Shown here: piece by piece, positions 1 through 8,226 of the stretch
Position numbering within the stretch: the first letter of the stretch is position 1
Layout: every line of letters begins with the position of its first letter
The notes under the pieces: generated by a model
Told to the model about the DNA's origin: nothing
Database searches by the model: none
What the model saw: the letters and a program-made list of their open reading frames with translations, nothing else
Source: Candidatus Woesearchaeota archaeon
GTDB taxonomy: Archaea; Nanobdellota; Nanobdellia; Woesearchaeales; 21-14-0-10-32-9
Direction: 5' to 3'
DNA: 64,000 nt
NCBI GenBank assembly: GCA_020854775.1
Contig: JAHKLZ010000025.1
Location: forward strand, 21,420-85,419
Translations under genes and position numbers: made by a program

Positions 1-65
1 CTTATCAAGAGCTGTTTTTAAATATTTTGTGCTGTTTTCAACAATTAACTTAAAATATAATCTCT

Positions 66-668
66 TTATTTAGTTAATACGTCTAGAAATAGTTTTAGAT
101 GTTCTTCTCTTTGTAGTTCTTTTATGTCAGCTTGATTTAGTGCATCACCAGCATTATTTAATATTTTTTGATTATTAAAAGATTCATTTATTTTATTTAA
201 TAAATAGTTTCTTTCTAGAATTAATTGCTCTATTTTTTCATTAAAAAAATATTTCACTAAATTCTCTTTAACACTGTTGTTTTCTTGTTCTTGTTTTATT
301 AATTCTTTTGCAACATATAAAAATCCTTTGATGCATCTTTGATAATCCTCATCATCTAATTTTTCTAGGAAAATTCTTATTTCTTGATTTCTTGCATACA
401 ATTTGAATTGTAAATGTTTATCTGAATGCCCTTTTTTATGATGATGAATCATCGATTCCTTCGTCTCACCTTCTAATGTGAACTTCGCTGATTTTAGATT
501 TAAGCAATATTCATCTTCTACTAAAGAATTTGTTTCAGTTAGACTTATTTGTATATCTTTCTCAGAGAACGTAGCTGAGTATTCATCTTGAAATTGCCCC
601 CTTTTATTTTTCAAATTAGTAGAGTTGGCGAATTCTGGCAAAATATAAATATATTTTGGCTTACTCAT
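66..668 (-). CDS. hypothetical protein, helical C-terminus
   Basis: I do not recognise this 200-residue protein. The first half looks like a beta-rich domain containing a HHHKKGH stretch (about residues 75-81). The second half is predicted helical and charged, rich in E, K, N and L. There is no signal peptide or membrane segment. Its ATG overlaps the stop of the upstream RHH gene in a 4-bp ATGA overlap, so the two are co-transcribed and probably translationally coupled. By operon position it may be the effector or partner of that DNA-binding protein, but nothing in the sequence proves this. Confidence 0.6.
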   Translation of the reverse strand: MSKPKYIYILPEFANSTNLKNKRGQFQDEYSATFSEKDIQISLTETNSLVEDEYCLNLKSAKFTLEGETKESMIHHHKKGHSDKHLQFKLYARNQEIRIFLEKLDDEDYQRCIKGFLYVAKELIKQEQENNSVKENLVKYFFNEKIEQLILERNYLLNKINESFNNQKILNNAGDALNQADIKELQREEHLKLFLDVLTK

Positions 669-1264
669 GGAAGATGCCTCCTGATATCGAAGTGCAATGA
701 ATCTTTTGATAAATTGTTCTTTTCATATACATTTGACCAAATATCTCCATTAAAATAATCTTCTATTGTTTCAAATTGATATAATTTCATATCAAATACA
801 TCTTCAAGTAATTCTTTTAGACATATAAAATATATTAAATTAGCCTCTTGCTCTCGCATATGTTCAGGATCTTGCCAACCTAAGCCATGATTAGTATTTA
901 TAATTTCTAAATCAAGACGCCAATCAAAATCTTGCCTGCCTGAGAGTTCTTTTAATGATTTATTTTGCAAAAGAGCCATTATTGAAATATCATTATACTT
1001 ACACACAACGCTGTATTCTAAGTTGTTTATTTTTATTTTTAATGTTTTATGAGTTCGCTCATATTTTGTACCTATAATATTCCCTTTTTCTAGTATGGTT
1101 GTGTTAGTATTAGATTTTAAAACATTAGCAAGTTTAATTAATCTTAGAATTATTTGCTCATGCGTTTCTTTGCCTTTCGCTAATTCTTCTAACATATTCT
1201 TTGTTTTTTGCTTCAATCTTATTGTTGAAGATTTTTCATTTGAAGACACATTTACATTTTTCAT
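665..1264 (-). CDS. protein with N-terminal ribbon-helix-helix domain
   Basis: About 199 residues from the ATG at 1264; an in-frame TTG lies 12 nt further out. Residues 10-45 contain STIRLKQKTKNMLEELAKGK followed by a short helix (EQIILRLIKLAN). This is the beta-strand/helix/helix pattern of VapB-like ribbon-helix-helix proteins, which bind operators as dimers. The remaining 150 residues are unfamiliar and may be an effector or ligand-binding part. It is the first gene of a two-gene minus-strand operon with 66..668. AT-rich TATA-like sequence lies upstream at about 1280-1365. It may be an antitoxin-like regulator of its partner; this is inference from order and domain only. Confidence 0.6.
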   Translation of the reverse strand: MKNVNVSSNEKSSTIRLKQKTKNMLEELAKGKETHEQIILRLIKLANVLKSNTNTTILEKGNIIGTKYERTHKTLKIKINNLEYSVVCKYNDISIMALLQNKSLKELSGRQDFDWRLDLEIINTNHGLGWQDPEHMREQEANLIYFICLKELLEDVFDMKLYQFETIEDYFNGDIWSNVYEKNNLSKDSLHFDIRRHLP

Positions 1265-1421
1265 TTTCAATACCAAATCTTATGTATATGATGTATACAA
1301 AATATACGAAGTATATAAATTTTGTGTTTTTGTAATACAAAATCTGAATTTTATTTATAAATAAAGACATACGAGTCGGGCGGGGCTATATAACCACCAC
1401 GCCTTTTTAGTGGACTCTTGG

Positions 1422-1571
1422 TCACAATTGGCGTGATTCTTTTTTAAATTCATTATTTTCTTTGATTTTCTTTTTTAAAACCGCTATTACTTCATCAAGG
1501 GTTTCACAATCGTATTTTTTTAGAAGTTTTTGCTTTTCTTTTTCAAAATTTAATTCATTTAGAAAATCCAA
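1422..1571 (-). CDS. short ORF, 49 aa, possible antitoxin fragment
   Basis: An open frame of 49 codons begins with TTG at 1571 and ends in TGA at 1422. It encodes a charged helical peptide with the segments KQKLLKKYDCETLDEVI and AVLKKKIKENNEF. The pattern resembles the dimerisation helices of small archaeal antitoxins, but no ATG or clear ribosome-binding site is present, so it could be a remnant. It is the only coding-like content of the 1277-1838 gap apart from the fragment at 1604..1726. Confidence 0.25.
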   Translation of the reverse strand: MDFLNELNFEKEKQKLLKKYDCETLDEVIAVLKKKIKENNEFKKESRQL

Positions 1572-1603
1572 TTAAATCACCAAGAGTTAAAAGTTCTCAG
1601 TGA

Positions 1604-1726
1604 TTTTTATATGAAGATGTAGATTCAACCAAATATTTATTACAATACGAAGAAGAGATACCATCTCAACAATTTAGAAAATATATTGCGAATATTTCTG
1701 AAATAAAGGATTTGAACGAAGAATAG
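1604..1726 (+). pseudogene. short coding-like remnant (40 codons, no start)
   Basis: A stop-free frame with protein-like composition (includes YLLQYEEEIPSQQFRKYI) ends at TAG 1724-1726. It is preceded directly by an in-frame TGA and has no usable start codon. It looks like the C-terminus of a decayed gene. No family could be assigned. Confidence 0.2.
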
Positions 1727-1838
1727 TTAAATATAAATAATTCAAATATTCCTATACATAATTGTTGGGAATGTATGGTCTTTAGACCTGCAGATAGATT
1801 TTTTTCAACTGTAAATAAACTAAGAGAGGCTAAGATTT

Positions 1839-2378
1839 ATGCTAACAACTAAAGAATGTATGACTTTATTAGAAAAACATGGTATAACTGGTCATGTACT
1901 TAGACATATTCTAAGAGTTAATCAAGTCGCTGTTTTTCTTGGATTGCGATTGAAAGAACAAGGAGAACATATTAATATCGATATATTGAATGCTGCAAGT
2001 TTATTACACGATATTGGTAAGAAGAGAGGAGATGATTTAAAAATTAATCATGTTCCTGCAGGAGTTATGATTTTAGAAGAAGAAGGTTATCCTGAACTAG
2101 CTGAAATAATAAGCAAACATTCAATAAATGCAATAGTCGAAGAAAATATAATTCCAACCACATGGGAAGAAAAAATAGTTTATTATGCAGATAGGCGTGC
2201 TAAAGAAGACGAGCTAGTCAGTATCGAAGAAAGGATTAGTGATTTAAGAAAAAGATACCCTGATATAGAAAGATTTATTGAAACTGCAGAACCAAAAATA
2301 CAAGCCTTAGAAAATGAAATATTCAACATAATCAAAATCGATAAAGAATTAATCGAGTTGAAAAATCAACCTCTTTAA
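1839..2378 (+). CDS. HD/HDIG-domain phosphohydrolase
   Basis: A 179-residue cytoplasmic protein with the metal ligands of the HD superfamily in order: a first His in HVLRHILRV (about 19-26), the HDIGK signature in ASLLHDIGKKRG (about 53-64), a third His in ISKHS (about 90) and a late Asp in YYADRRA (about 118). Such proteins hydrolyse phosphomonoesters or phosphodiesters of nucleotides; the substrate here cannot be told. The C-terminal 50 residues are a charged helix. A GAGAGG Shine-Dalgarno-like run precedes the ATG. It converges with 2375..2929, overlapping by 4 bp. Confidence 0.8.
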   Translation: MLTTKECMTLLEKHGITGHVLRHILRVNQVAVFLGLRLKEQGEHINIDILNAASLLHDIGKKRGDDLKINHVPAGVMILEEEGYPELAEIISKHSINAIVEENIIPTTWEEKIVYYADRRAKEDELVSIEERISDLRKRYPDIERFIETAEPKIQALENEIFNIIKIDKELIELKNQPL

Positions 2379-2929
2379 TTTTTCTTGTAATATTTCAATA
2401 ATTCTTCATAATATTTTTTATTTCTCTCTGCATTTTCATTATTAACTTTGGCACTTATTTCTAAAAAATGTAAATAATCTCTTTTATTTTCTTTTCCTTT
2501 TTTTGTATGCATGTCTAATGCATACTCAGGAATAACTAACATCATCCCGTCTTTCCTCTTTAAGCTAAGATAATCATATATTTCACTCACAAATCTATCT
2601 TTTTTAGCTTCGCAAAGAATCTTTATCGCTTTAATTGCTTGCATATGTCTATCCCACACCTTACTTGATTTTAATTCATAAAAAACATTTTTTAAAGCAT
2701 TCACTTGACAAATTGCTTGATTATCTGATATGTCTTCAACAACAATAACACTTACTCTTTCCCAAAACTTATCTATAAAGACATCTCCTGATTCTAAAAG
2801 TTCTAAACCGAAAAAGCACGCATTTTCAATATTTCCTCTTCTGATTTCTTTTTGAAGCGCAGATATTACTTCATCAGCAGAATATCCTGAAATTGTTTTA
2901 AGATCTGCAAAGCGTTTTGTTAAAGACAT
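2375..2929 (-). CDS. stand-alone RarA/MgsA C-terminal-like domain protein
   Basis: A 184-residue protein without any P-loop. It resembles the C-terminal, oligomer-forming part of RarA/MgsA clamp-loader-like AAA+ proteins. DEVISALQKEIRRGNIENAC and the following LELLESG match the ALQKxIRRGDxxxAxYW helix pair. The segment RVSVIVVEDIS matches the conserved RLxxIAxEDIG, and IPEYALDMHTKKGKE matches vPxxLrDaHyK. The ATPase core is absent, so it probably acts as a partner or inhibitor rather than as an enzyme. I have not seen this arrangement assigned a role. A TATA-like TTTATATAAA lies about 20 nt upstream. Confidence 0.5.
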   Translation of the reverse strand: MSLTKRFADLKTISGYSADEVISALQKEIRRGNIENACFFGLELLESGDVFIDKFWERVSVIVVEDISDNQAICQVNALKNVFYELKSSKVWDRHMQAIKAIKILCEAKKDRFVSEIYDYLSLKRKDGMMLVIPEYALDMHTKKGKENKRDYLHFLEISAKVNNENAERNKKYYEELLKYYKKN

Positions 2930-2971
2930 ATAACAAAGAATATTACCAAGTTTATATAAATTCCTTTTTAA

Positions 2972-3093
2972 TCAGCAATCGAAATCGCACACAAACATAT
3001 GTTCTTGAAGATGGAAAAATAGCACTTACAGGCGGAAAAGAAATTATAAAAAACTTAAACCAAAAACAGAAGAAAAATAAGAAGAATTCGTAG
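2972..3093 (+). pseudogene. frameshifted C-terminal remnant of an ABC transporter ATPase
   Basis: Two frames together read like the C-terminus of a LivF/SufC-type ABC ATPase. SAIEIAHK (2972-2995) continues, after a one-base frame slip, into TYVLEDGKIALTGGKEIIKN. The family tail is ...A(L/I)xIAhrxYVLExGrIxxxGxxxeL. There is no Walker motif or start, and the rest of the gene is gone. It is a decayed fragment, marking this stretch as a site of gene loss or insertion. Confidence 0.45.
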
Positions 3094-3218
3094 GCTATGT
3101 TAAAGAGCTTAGAGGCGATTTAAAAAAAGAATTAGCAAGATTCGACGAAGTTCAAGAAGAAGCCCTGAATACTGGGCACGACTCCGTAAAGATTCCTTCT
3201 TTCGTAGGCGTCATCAAG

Positions 3219-3485
3219 ATGTATTCTCCTTCAAAAAAAGACCCTAAAGTATTAGTAGAAAAACGAGCCATTTTAACGGAGGATATGAGCGCAAATAAAA
3301 AATACGAACTAACCACTAATTCAGGAGATGAAACCGCGAAGATGTGGCACTCAGAGAATGGAAAAAAAAGATTTGTAGGAACTTGCTTCATAGACCCAGG
3401 CAATACAAACCAAGATGTTACTCGCGCAAACAAATATTTACAAAACTCACTAGGCATAACTAATCTATATCATAGTAAGCAATAA
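3219..3485 (+). CDS. hypothetical protein, possibly truncated at the N-terminus
   Basis: 88 residues from the ATG at 3219, with no family recognised. The frame stays open for 45 more codons upstream to 3083 and is protein-like there too (includes KELRGDLKKELARFDEVQEE), but that part contains no ATG, GTG or TTG start. Either the gene starts internally at 3219, or an original longer gene lost its 5' end next to the ABC-ATPase remnant just upstream. The C-terminal part contains FVGTCFIDPGNTNQDVTRAN. It could be a pseudogene. Confidence 0.4.
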   Translation: MYSPSKKDPKVLVEKRAILTEDMSANKKYELTTNSGDETAKMWHSENGKKRFVGTCFIDPGNTNQDVTRANKYLQNSLGITNLYHSKQ

Positions 3486-3525
3486 AATCAAAAATTTTAT
3501 TTAATAAACAATTTCTTTGTTAAAA

Positions 3526-4005
3526 ATGATCGAAAACAAATTAATCGAAGTTCTTAGAATAATAGTTGAACGATTAGAACAACAAAAATTTAAGTGGGTC
3601 CTAGTTGGAAGCGCTAGTTTAGCATTACAAAACGTTAAGATTAAACCCGGCGACGTAGATATTCTAACTGATGGCGATGACGCACTTAAAATGAACGAGA
3701 TATTTAAAGATTTTAAAGTTAGAGACGTCGAGTTCAAAACATCAGAAATATTTGAGTCTTACTTCGGCGAATTCAATATTAACGGAGTTAAAGTTGAAAT
3801 AATGGGTGATTTAAAAGAAAAGATCGACGGGGAATGGACGAGCCTTAAAGACAGACTAAAAAGAACTGAGTACGTAGAAGTTGATTCTTTTAAAGTTCCT
3901 GTATCTCCATTATCTGAGCAACTTGTTTCTTATGAAAAGCTCGGACGAGAAAAAGATAAAGTTAAAGTAGAATTGATAAGAGAAGCGTTAAACAATAAAT
4001 CTTAA
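3526..4005 (+). CDS. minimal nucleotidyltransferase-fold protein
   Basis: About 159 residues. The polymerase-beta type signature is WVLVGSASLALQ followed by PGDVDILTD: G-S, then two Asp ligands separated by one residue. A further acidic strand, VKVEIMGD, supplies the probable third ligand. This is the architecture of small nucleotidyltransferases, including AbiEii-like and MNT antitoxin-type proteins. I place the start at ATG 3526 rather than the TTG 9 nt upstream. Whether it acts as an enzyme or as an antitoxin is unknown. The next plus-strand gene, 4057..5157, has its own promoter. Confidence 0.75.
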   Translation: MIENKLIEVLRIIVERLEQQKFKWVLVGSASLALQNVKIKPGDVDILTDGDDALKMNEIFKDFKVRDVEFKTSEIFESYFGEFNINGVKVEIMGDLKEKIDGEWTSLKDRLKRTEYVEVDSFKVPVSPLSEQLVSYEKLGREKDKVKVELIREALNNKS

Positions 4006-4056
4006 TTTTTTAGTTGGTCCGAAAAGCTTATAAACTTTTTAATGATTATTTGAAGA

Positions 4057-5157
4057 ATGAGTTTGTTGAGTTTTTTTAGTAAAAACAAAATTAGTGAGTG
4101 GAAAGACTTAAAAAGCACCACTAAAGAAGCCCTAAGCATTTATGAAAAATATTTTCTTAATTTTCTAGAAAGAGTTGAACTTTCTCAAGCGGTTTTTTTG
4201 AAAAGCGAAGAATTCATTAGAAAAGGTATTGATCTTTCTGTGCCTGAAGAATACGATACTTCAGGAACTAATAAAGCCGTTGTGAAAGAATATTCTGATT
4301 TTGTGAGTTCTAATCTTAATAAGATTAAAGCTTTGTTAAATAAAGAAATTAAGATTGATGATGTCGAAAAGTCTGATTTGGAAAAAATAAATTTTAGTTT
4401 AAAAAAAACTTTGTCATTTTCAGATGATTTTTTTCATGAATTTAAGAAAGATCAAGATTATTTAACTATATTAAATAATGTTATGCTTAATTTGTCCGAA
4501 CAAATAAATTTAGTGGAAGATATAACTAATAGTTTTCTTGGCGAAGATATGTTTAATGTTGTATTGTCAGATAAAGACTTAATGAACGAGTTTAAACAAT
4601 GTTTGAAGAAACAAATAGAGTTGCTAAAAAAAGAATTTGAATTATTAACAAATGAACGAGTTAATTCCGCTGCTGAATTAGGATATAAAGTAGAGGAAGC
4701 TTTGAAGAATTCTTATTTTGAAAAGAATTTACACAACATATTAATGAAATCTGAACAAATAGTTAAGTTGTTTAATGAGCAAAAAATATCTTTGTATCAT
4801 GCAAAAAATATAAGCAGCCATAACAGTGCCAACATCAAAATTCTTCCATTATCAGAAGATGTTTATCCTGATAATTTTTATGTCACAACTAAAAGTCCTA
4901 AAGCAGCCATTAACATAAAAAAAGGACATTCTAATAATCAGCAAGGCGTAGTAATAGCTGTTTATGAAATAATTATTCCTGAATCTTTAGTTAGTCATTT
5001 GAAGTCAGATGCTAATGAAGGAAATCATAATATTTTAGGTTCTGAAGAAGCTTATTTAAACGCGTATTATATACCTTTAATTTCTTTTTCTTTGTTTAAT
5101 AAATATTTCTTATATGGTTTAATAAAAGAGAAACATTTGTTTTCTGAAACTTATTAG
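4057..5157 (+). CDS. hypothetical coiled-coil protein with possible ADP-ribosyltransferase-like C-terminus
   Basis: A 366-residue protein. Residues 1-240 are almost entirely charged helix or coiled coil. The C-terminal 120 residues change character: LYHAKNISSHNSANIKILPL, then FYVTTKSPKAAINIKKG, then GVVIAVYEIIIPESLV and an E-rich loop GSEEAYLNAYYIP. The order (initial Tyr-His, a Y-[VL]-T-T-x-P-x-x-A strand, a hydrophobic strand, a final Glu) recalls H-Y-E type ADP-ribosyltransferase folds. I infer this by eye and it is not secure. A TTATAAA box lies 25 nt before the ATG, so the mRNA is probably leaderless. It converges with 5154..5714 with a 4-bp overlap. Confidence 0.5.
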   Translation: MSLLSFFSKNKISEWKDLKSTTKEALSIYEKYFLNFLERVELSQAVFLKSEEFIRKGIDLSVPEEYDTSGTNKAVVKEYSDFVSSNLNKIKALLNKEIKIDDVEKSDLEKINFSLKKTLSFSDDFFHEFKKDQDYLTILNNVMLNLSEQINLVEDITNSFLGEDMFNVVLSDKDLMNEFKQCLKKQIELLKKEFELLTNERVNSAAELGYKVEEALKNSYFEKNLHNILMKSEQIVKLFNEQKISLYHAKNISSHNSANIKILPLSEDVYPDNFYVTTKSPKAAINIKKGHSNNQQGVVIAVYEIIIPESLVSHLKSDANEGNHNILGSEEAYLNAYYIPLISFSLFNKYFLYGLIKEKHLFSETY

Positions 5158-5714
5158 TATTTTATCCCATTTATAGATCTTATTTTTCCAAGTCTTGTTT
5201 CTAAATTTTTGTATAATTCATCATTTGGTTTTTCTAAAAGAGATAAGTTTTCAGTGCTTTTAATTGTTCCATTTAAAGAATAAACTAAAGAGTCAGACGC
5301 GAATTTACCATATTCAACGTTATTTACATTTCCAAATTGAACTAATGATTTATTTAAAGAATTCTTACAACTTAATGCATATTGTGAAAATAAATCGTTA
5401 AAATCATTACTCATTGGTTGATTGAAAAAAATGAAGTTTTTAATTATGTGACTTTGCGAAGTTTGATTTGGGAATTCATAAACGTTTTCAGGAACTTCTA
5501 CGAGCATTTCATCCAATTTCGCATCTATTGCTGCTTTTAGAAATATTCCATTCTTAACAACTTCATAATTATTATTCACAGAAGGTATGAAGTATTTTGT
5601 ATTATCTAATTTCAAAGTTGAAACTAAGTCATCAAAAACAATGCTTTGTTCTAATTCTTCTTCATTAGTAGATTTGTATTTTAAGTCATCAATTTTAATT
5701 ACTTTAAATCCCAT
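5154..5714 (-). CDS. hypothetical protein
   Basis: 186 residues, rich in Asn, with no signal peptide or membrane segment. The stretch YFIPSVNNNYEVVKNGIFLK followed by AAIDAKLDEMLVEVPE faintly resembles the ParB/sulfiredoxin fold (value strand, vNG loop, Aa-helix, vxV strand), but the catalytic GHHR-type residues are missing. No function is proposed. A TTTATAAA box lies about 27 nt upstream of the ATG, indicating a leaderless transcript. Confidence 0.5.
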   Translation of the reverse strand: MGFKVIKIDDLKYKSTNEEELEQSIVFDDLVSTLKLDNTKYFIPSVNNNYEVVKNGIFLKAAIDAKLDEMLVEVPENVYEFPNQTSQSHIIKNFIFFNQPMSNDFNDLFSQYALSCKNSLNKSLVQFGNVNNVEYGKFASDSLVYSLNGTIKSTENLSLLEKPNDELYKNLETRLGKIRSINGIKY

Positions 5715-5866
5715 AATGATGATAATTCATCTTAATTTATAAAGTTTACGTTTTTTAACTACTTTTAAGTGATTAATTAATCTTTTTGTTTTTTTTCGTA
5801 AATCTTACGAAACATTACCACTTTTAAATAGAAACATTTATAGAGTGTTTGTTGTTCCTTAAAAAC

Positions 5867-7018
5867 ATGGAGCGAGGAGTACTTCCAAGACAAGAAATCA
5901 TAAAATTCATAGAACAAGGAATCATAAAACTAAAAAACTTCAACGAAAAACTACTACAACCAGGAAGCATAGACCTACCAATAGGAAACAAAGCATACCA
6001 CGTTTCATCATCATTCTTACCAAAACCAGACGAACCAGTAGAAAAATACATAGAACAATTCTGGAGAGGAGAAGTAGACCTAACAGACAGCAAAGGAATA
6101 CTCAAAAAAAACAACATATACGTGATACCAATAAACACTGAACTAAACCTACCAAGCAATTACTGGGCACAATTCAACCCAAAAAGCACCACGGGAAGAA
6201 GCGGACTAAGTAGCAAAGTAGTAAGCGACGGACACACCGCGTTCGACGAAACCAAAGGCGCATCCGGTAAAATATACGTAATAGCACAACCAAAAGCATT
6301 CGACACAAAAATAAAAGAAGGACTAGCCATAGGACAAATGAAGCTATGGAAACACCAAATAATACCCTTAGGAAAAGAAGTACTACAAATGTACAACCAA
6401 ATAAATCCATTAATACACGACGAATACGACGAACCAATACCCTTACTAAATGACTTATTCAAAAACAGCGCCATAAAACTAACCGTGGACCTAGAAAGCG
6501 ACGTAGTAGCATACCGCTCAAAAGCCAACTCTAACCTAGTATACGACTTATCAGGAAGCAGAGGATCAATGAACGAACAACAAGAAAAATTCTGGGAAAA
6601 AATAACCGCGCCAGAAAAAGGACAACTACTACTAGAACCAGGCTACTTCTACATCATGGGCACAAGAGAAAGAGTAAGATTCCCAAGAAACATAAGCGGA
6701 ACACTAGAATACATAGACAAAAACGCGTTCGAAGGATACGTACACGAAGCAGGATTCATGGACATAGGCTTCGGATTCGGAGAAAACGGAGAACTACCCG
6801 CAACACACATAACACTAGAAATGAGAGTATTCGAACCCTTCACGATTACGCACGGACAATACATCGGCAAAATGAACTACGAACCCGTACTAAACATACC
6901 AACAGACAAAGAAGGAAAACTAGCAGTGTACGGAGCAGGAATCTACAAACTAAGCAACTACCAAGCACAACCAAGAGGCCCAACACTCGGAAAACAATTC
7001 CTCGAACCCAAAAAATAA
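5867..7018 (+). CDS. dcd: 2'-deoxycytidine 5'-triphosphate deaminase, double-domain type
   Basis: 383 residues from ATG 5867, about twice the length of a classical Dcd. It contains two tandem dUTPase/Dcd beta-barrels. The N-terminal half has LLQPGSIDLPIG, the substrate-site strand FNPKSTTGRSG and SDGHTAFDETKG. The C-terminal half has a degenerate second copy with LLLEPGYFYIMGTRERVRFP and EAGFMDIGFGFG. It deaminates dCTP to dUTP, feeding dTTP synthesis. This long form is best known from bacteria. A TTTATA box 29 nt upstream of the chosen ATG supports a leaderless start; an in-frame TTG at 5849 is less likely. RadC follows 76 bp downstream. Confidence 0.85.
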   Translation: MERGVLPRQEIIKFIEQGIIKLKNFNEKLLQPGSIDLPIGNKAYHVSSSFLPKPDEPVEKYIEQFWRGEVDLTDSKGILKKNNIYVIPINTELNLPSNYWAQFNPKSTTGRSGLSSKVVSDGHTAFDETKGASGKIYVIAQPKAFDTKIKEGLAIGQMKLWKHQIIPLGKEVLQMYNQINPLIHDEYDEPIPLLNDLFKNSAIKLTVDLESDVVAYRSKANSNLVYDLSGSRGSMNEQQEKFWEKITAPEKGQLLLEPGYFYIMGTRERVRFPRNISGTLEYIDKNAFEGYVHEAGFMDIGFGFGENGELPATHITLEMRVFEPFTITHGQYIGKMNYEPVLNIPTDKEGKLAVYGAGIYKLSNYQAQPRGPTLGKQFLEPKK

Positions 7019-7094
7019 CCCGAAAAAACAAATCGAAAAACATCCGAGATTCAACACGAAGAATCTTTTAAGAACAAATATTTCTTTAACACAA

Positions 7095-7748
7095 ATGAAA
7101 ATCAAAGACATAACTTCAGAGAACAGACCTCGGGAGAGAATGATGACTCAAGGAGCCGAATCACTATCCAACACCGAACTAATAGCAATAATCCTACAAA
7201 AAGGAACAAAAGAATTTAACGCATTAGATTTAGCCAACCAAATAATAAGCATGTACGGATTAGAAAAATTAAGCCAATGCTCCCTACAAGAATTAATGAA
7301 GATAAAAGGCATAGGCAAAGCCAAAGCCACACAGATACAAGCCGTTTTCGAATTACACAAAAGAATAAAAACCAAAAAGAACGGAACACAAATCAAGAAC
7401 GCCAAAGACGTGTATGATTACTGCGAACCCATGCTCCGAGACAAAGACAAAGAACACTTCATGATACTACACCTAAATACAAAGAACCAAGTCATAAAAC
7501 ACGAAACAATAAGCATAGGAACCCTAAACGCGTCCATCGTACATCCACGCGAAATATTCAAATCAGCCATCAAAGAAAACGCGAACGCAATCATTCTTGT
7601 ACACAACCATCCAAGCGGAGACCCCGAACCCAGCCCCGAAGACGAAGAAATCACACATCGACTCGAAGAAGCCGGAGAACTTTTGAATATTAAAATTTTA
7701 GATCATGTAATAATAGCGGAAAAAAAGTTTTACACATTCAAAAAATGA
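7095..7748 (+). CDS. radC: RadC/JAB-domain protein
   Basis: 217 residues. The N-terminal helix-hairpin-helix is visible in LQELMKIKGIGKAKATQIQA (about residues 65-84). The C-terminal JAMM/MPN+ domain carries the metal site HNHPSGDPEPSPEDEEI (about 167-183), with both His, the Ser and the Asp. The family is widespread in bacteria and patchy in archaea. Despite its name, a role in DNA repair is not established, and it is often linked to mobile DNA. Full length, no truncation. It lies between dcd and the PIN-domain gene on the same strand. Confidence 0.9.
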   Translation: MKIKDITSENRPRERMMTQGAESLSNTELIAIILQKGTKEFNALDLANQIISMYGLEKLSQCSLQELMKIKGIGKAKATQIQAVFELHKRIKTKKNGTQIKNAKDVYDYCEPMLRDKDKEHFMILHLNTKNQVIKHETISIGTLNASIVHPREIFKSAIKENANAIILVHNHPSGDPEPSPEDEEITHRLEEAGELLNIKILDHVIIAEKKFYTFKK

Positions 7749-7809
7749 CGTTCACTGGACATTTTAAGCGAAACTTTTTATTAATAATAGCTTATCTTTA
7801 TTCTAAAAA

Positions 7810-8226
7810 ATGAAAATTTATGTTGATACCAATGTTTTTATTGACTTAATAAAAGAAAATTCATCAAGAAGAAAATCAGAAAGAGTGTATGAATTTTTTA
7901 AAAAAGGTTGGAATTGTGCATTTGAATTAATTGTATCTGATTGGACTAGAACTGAGATTTGCAGACACGTAAAAGAAGAAGAACTCACACTTTTATTTAA
8001 TGAATTTAAAACAAAAAACAAACTTTATTTTGTAACCCACACTAAAGAAGAAACTCAAGAAGCTAAATCTAGAAATGAACATTGGCAAGATGAACTACAT
8101 TTAATGCTCGCAAAAAAATCTGGTGCGGATATGATTGTTACTTACGATAATGATTTTATTTCTTATGCTTCACCCATCTTTGATATAAGATATCCTGAGA
8201 ATGCTTTTGCTCACCGCGAGAAATAA
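7810..8226 (+). CDS. PIN-domain ribonuclease (VapC-like)
   Basis: 138 residues. The acidic PIN residues are present in order: Asp6 in YVDTNVFIDLI, Glu in RTEICRH (about 49), Asp in WQDELHLMLA (about 94) and Asp in DMIVTYDNDF (about 112-116). PIN proteins cleave single-stranded RNA, commonly tRNA or rRNA, when they act as toxins. No VapB-type partner lies directly upstream. Its 3' end instead overlaps, tail to tail, the winged-helix gene 8156..9052 by 71 bp. Confidence 0.8.
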   Translation: MKIYVDTNVFIDLIKENSSRRKSERVYEFFKKGWNCAFELIVSDWTRTEICRHVKEEELTLLFNEFKTKNKLYFVTHTKEETQEAKSRNEHWQDELHLMLAKKSGADMIVTYDNDFISYASPIFDIRYPENAFAHREK

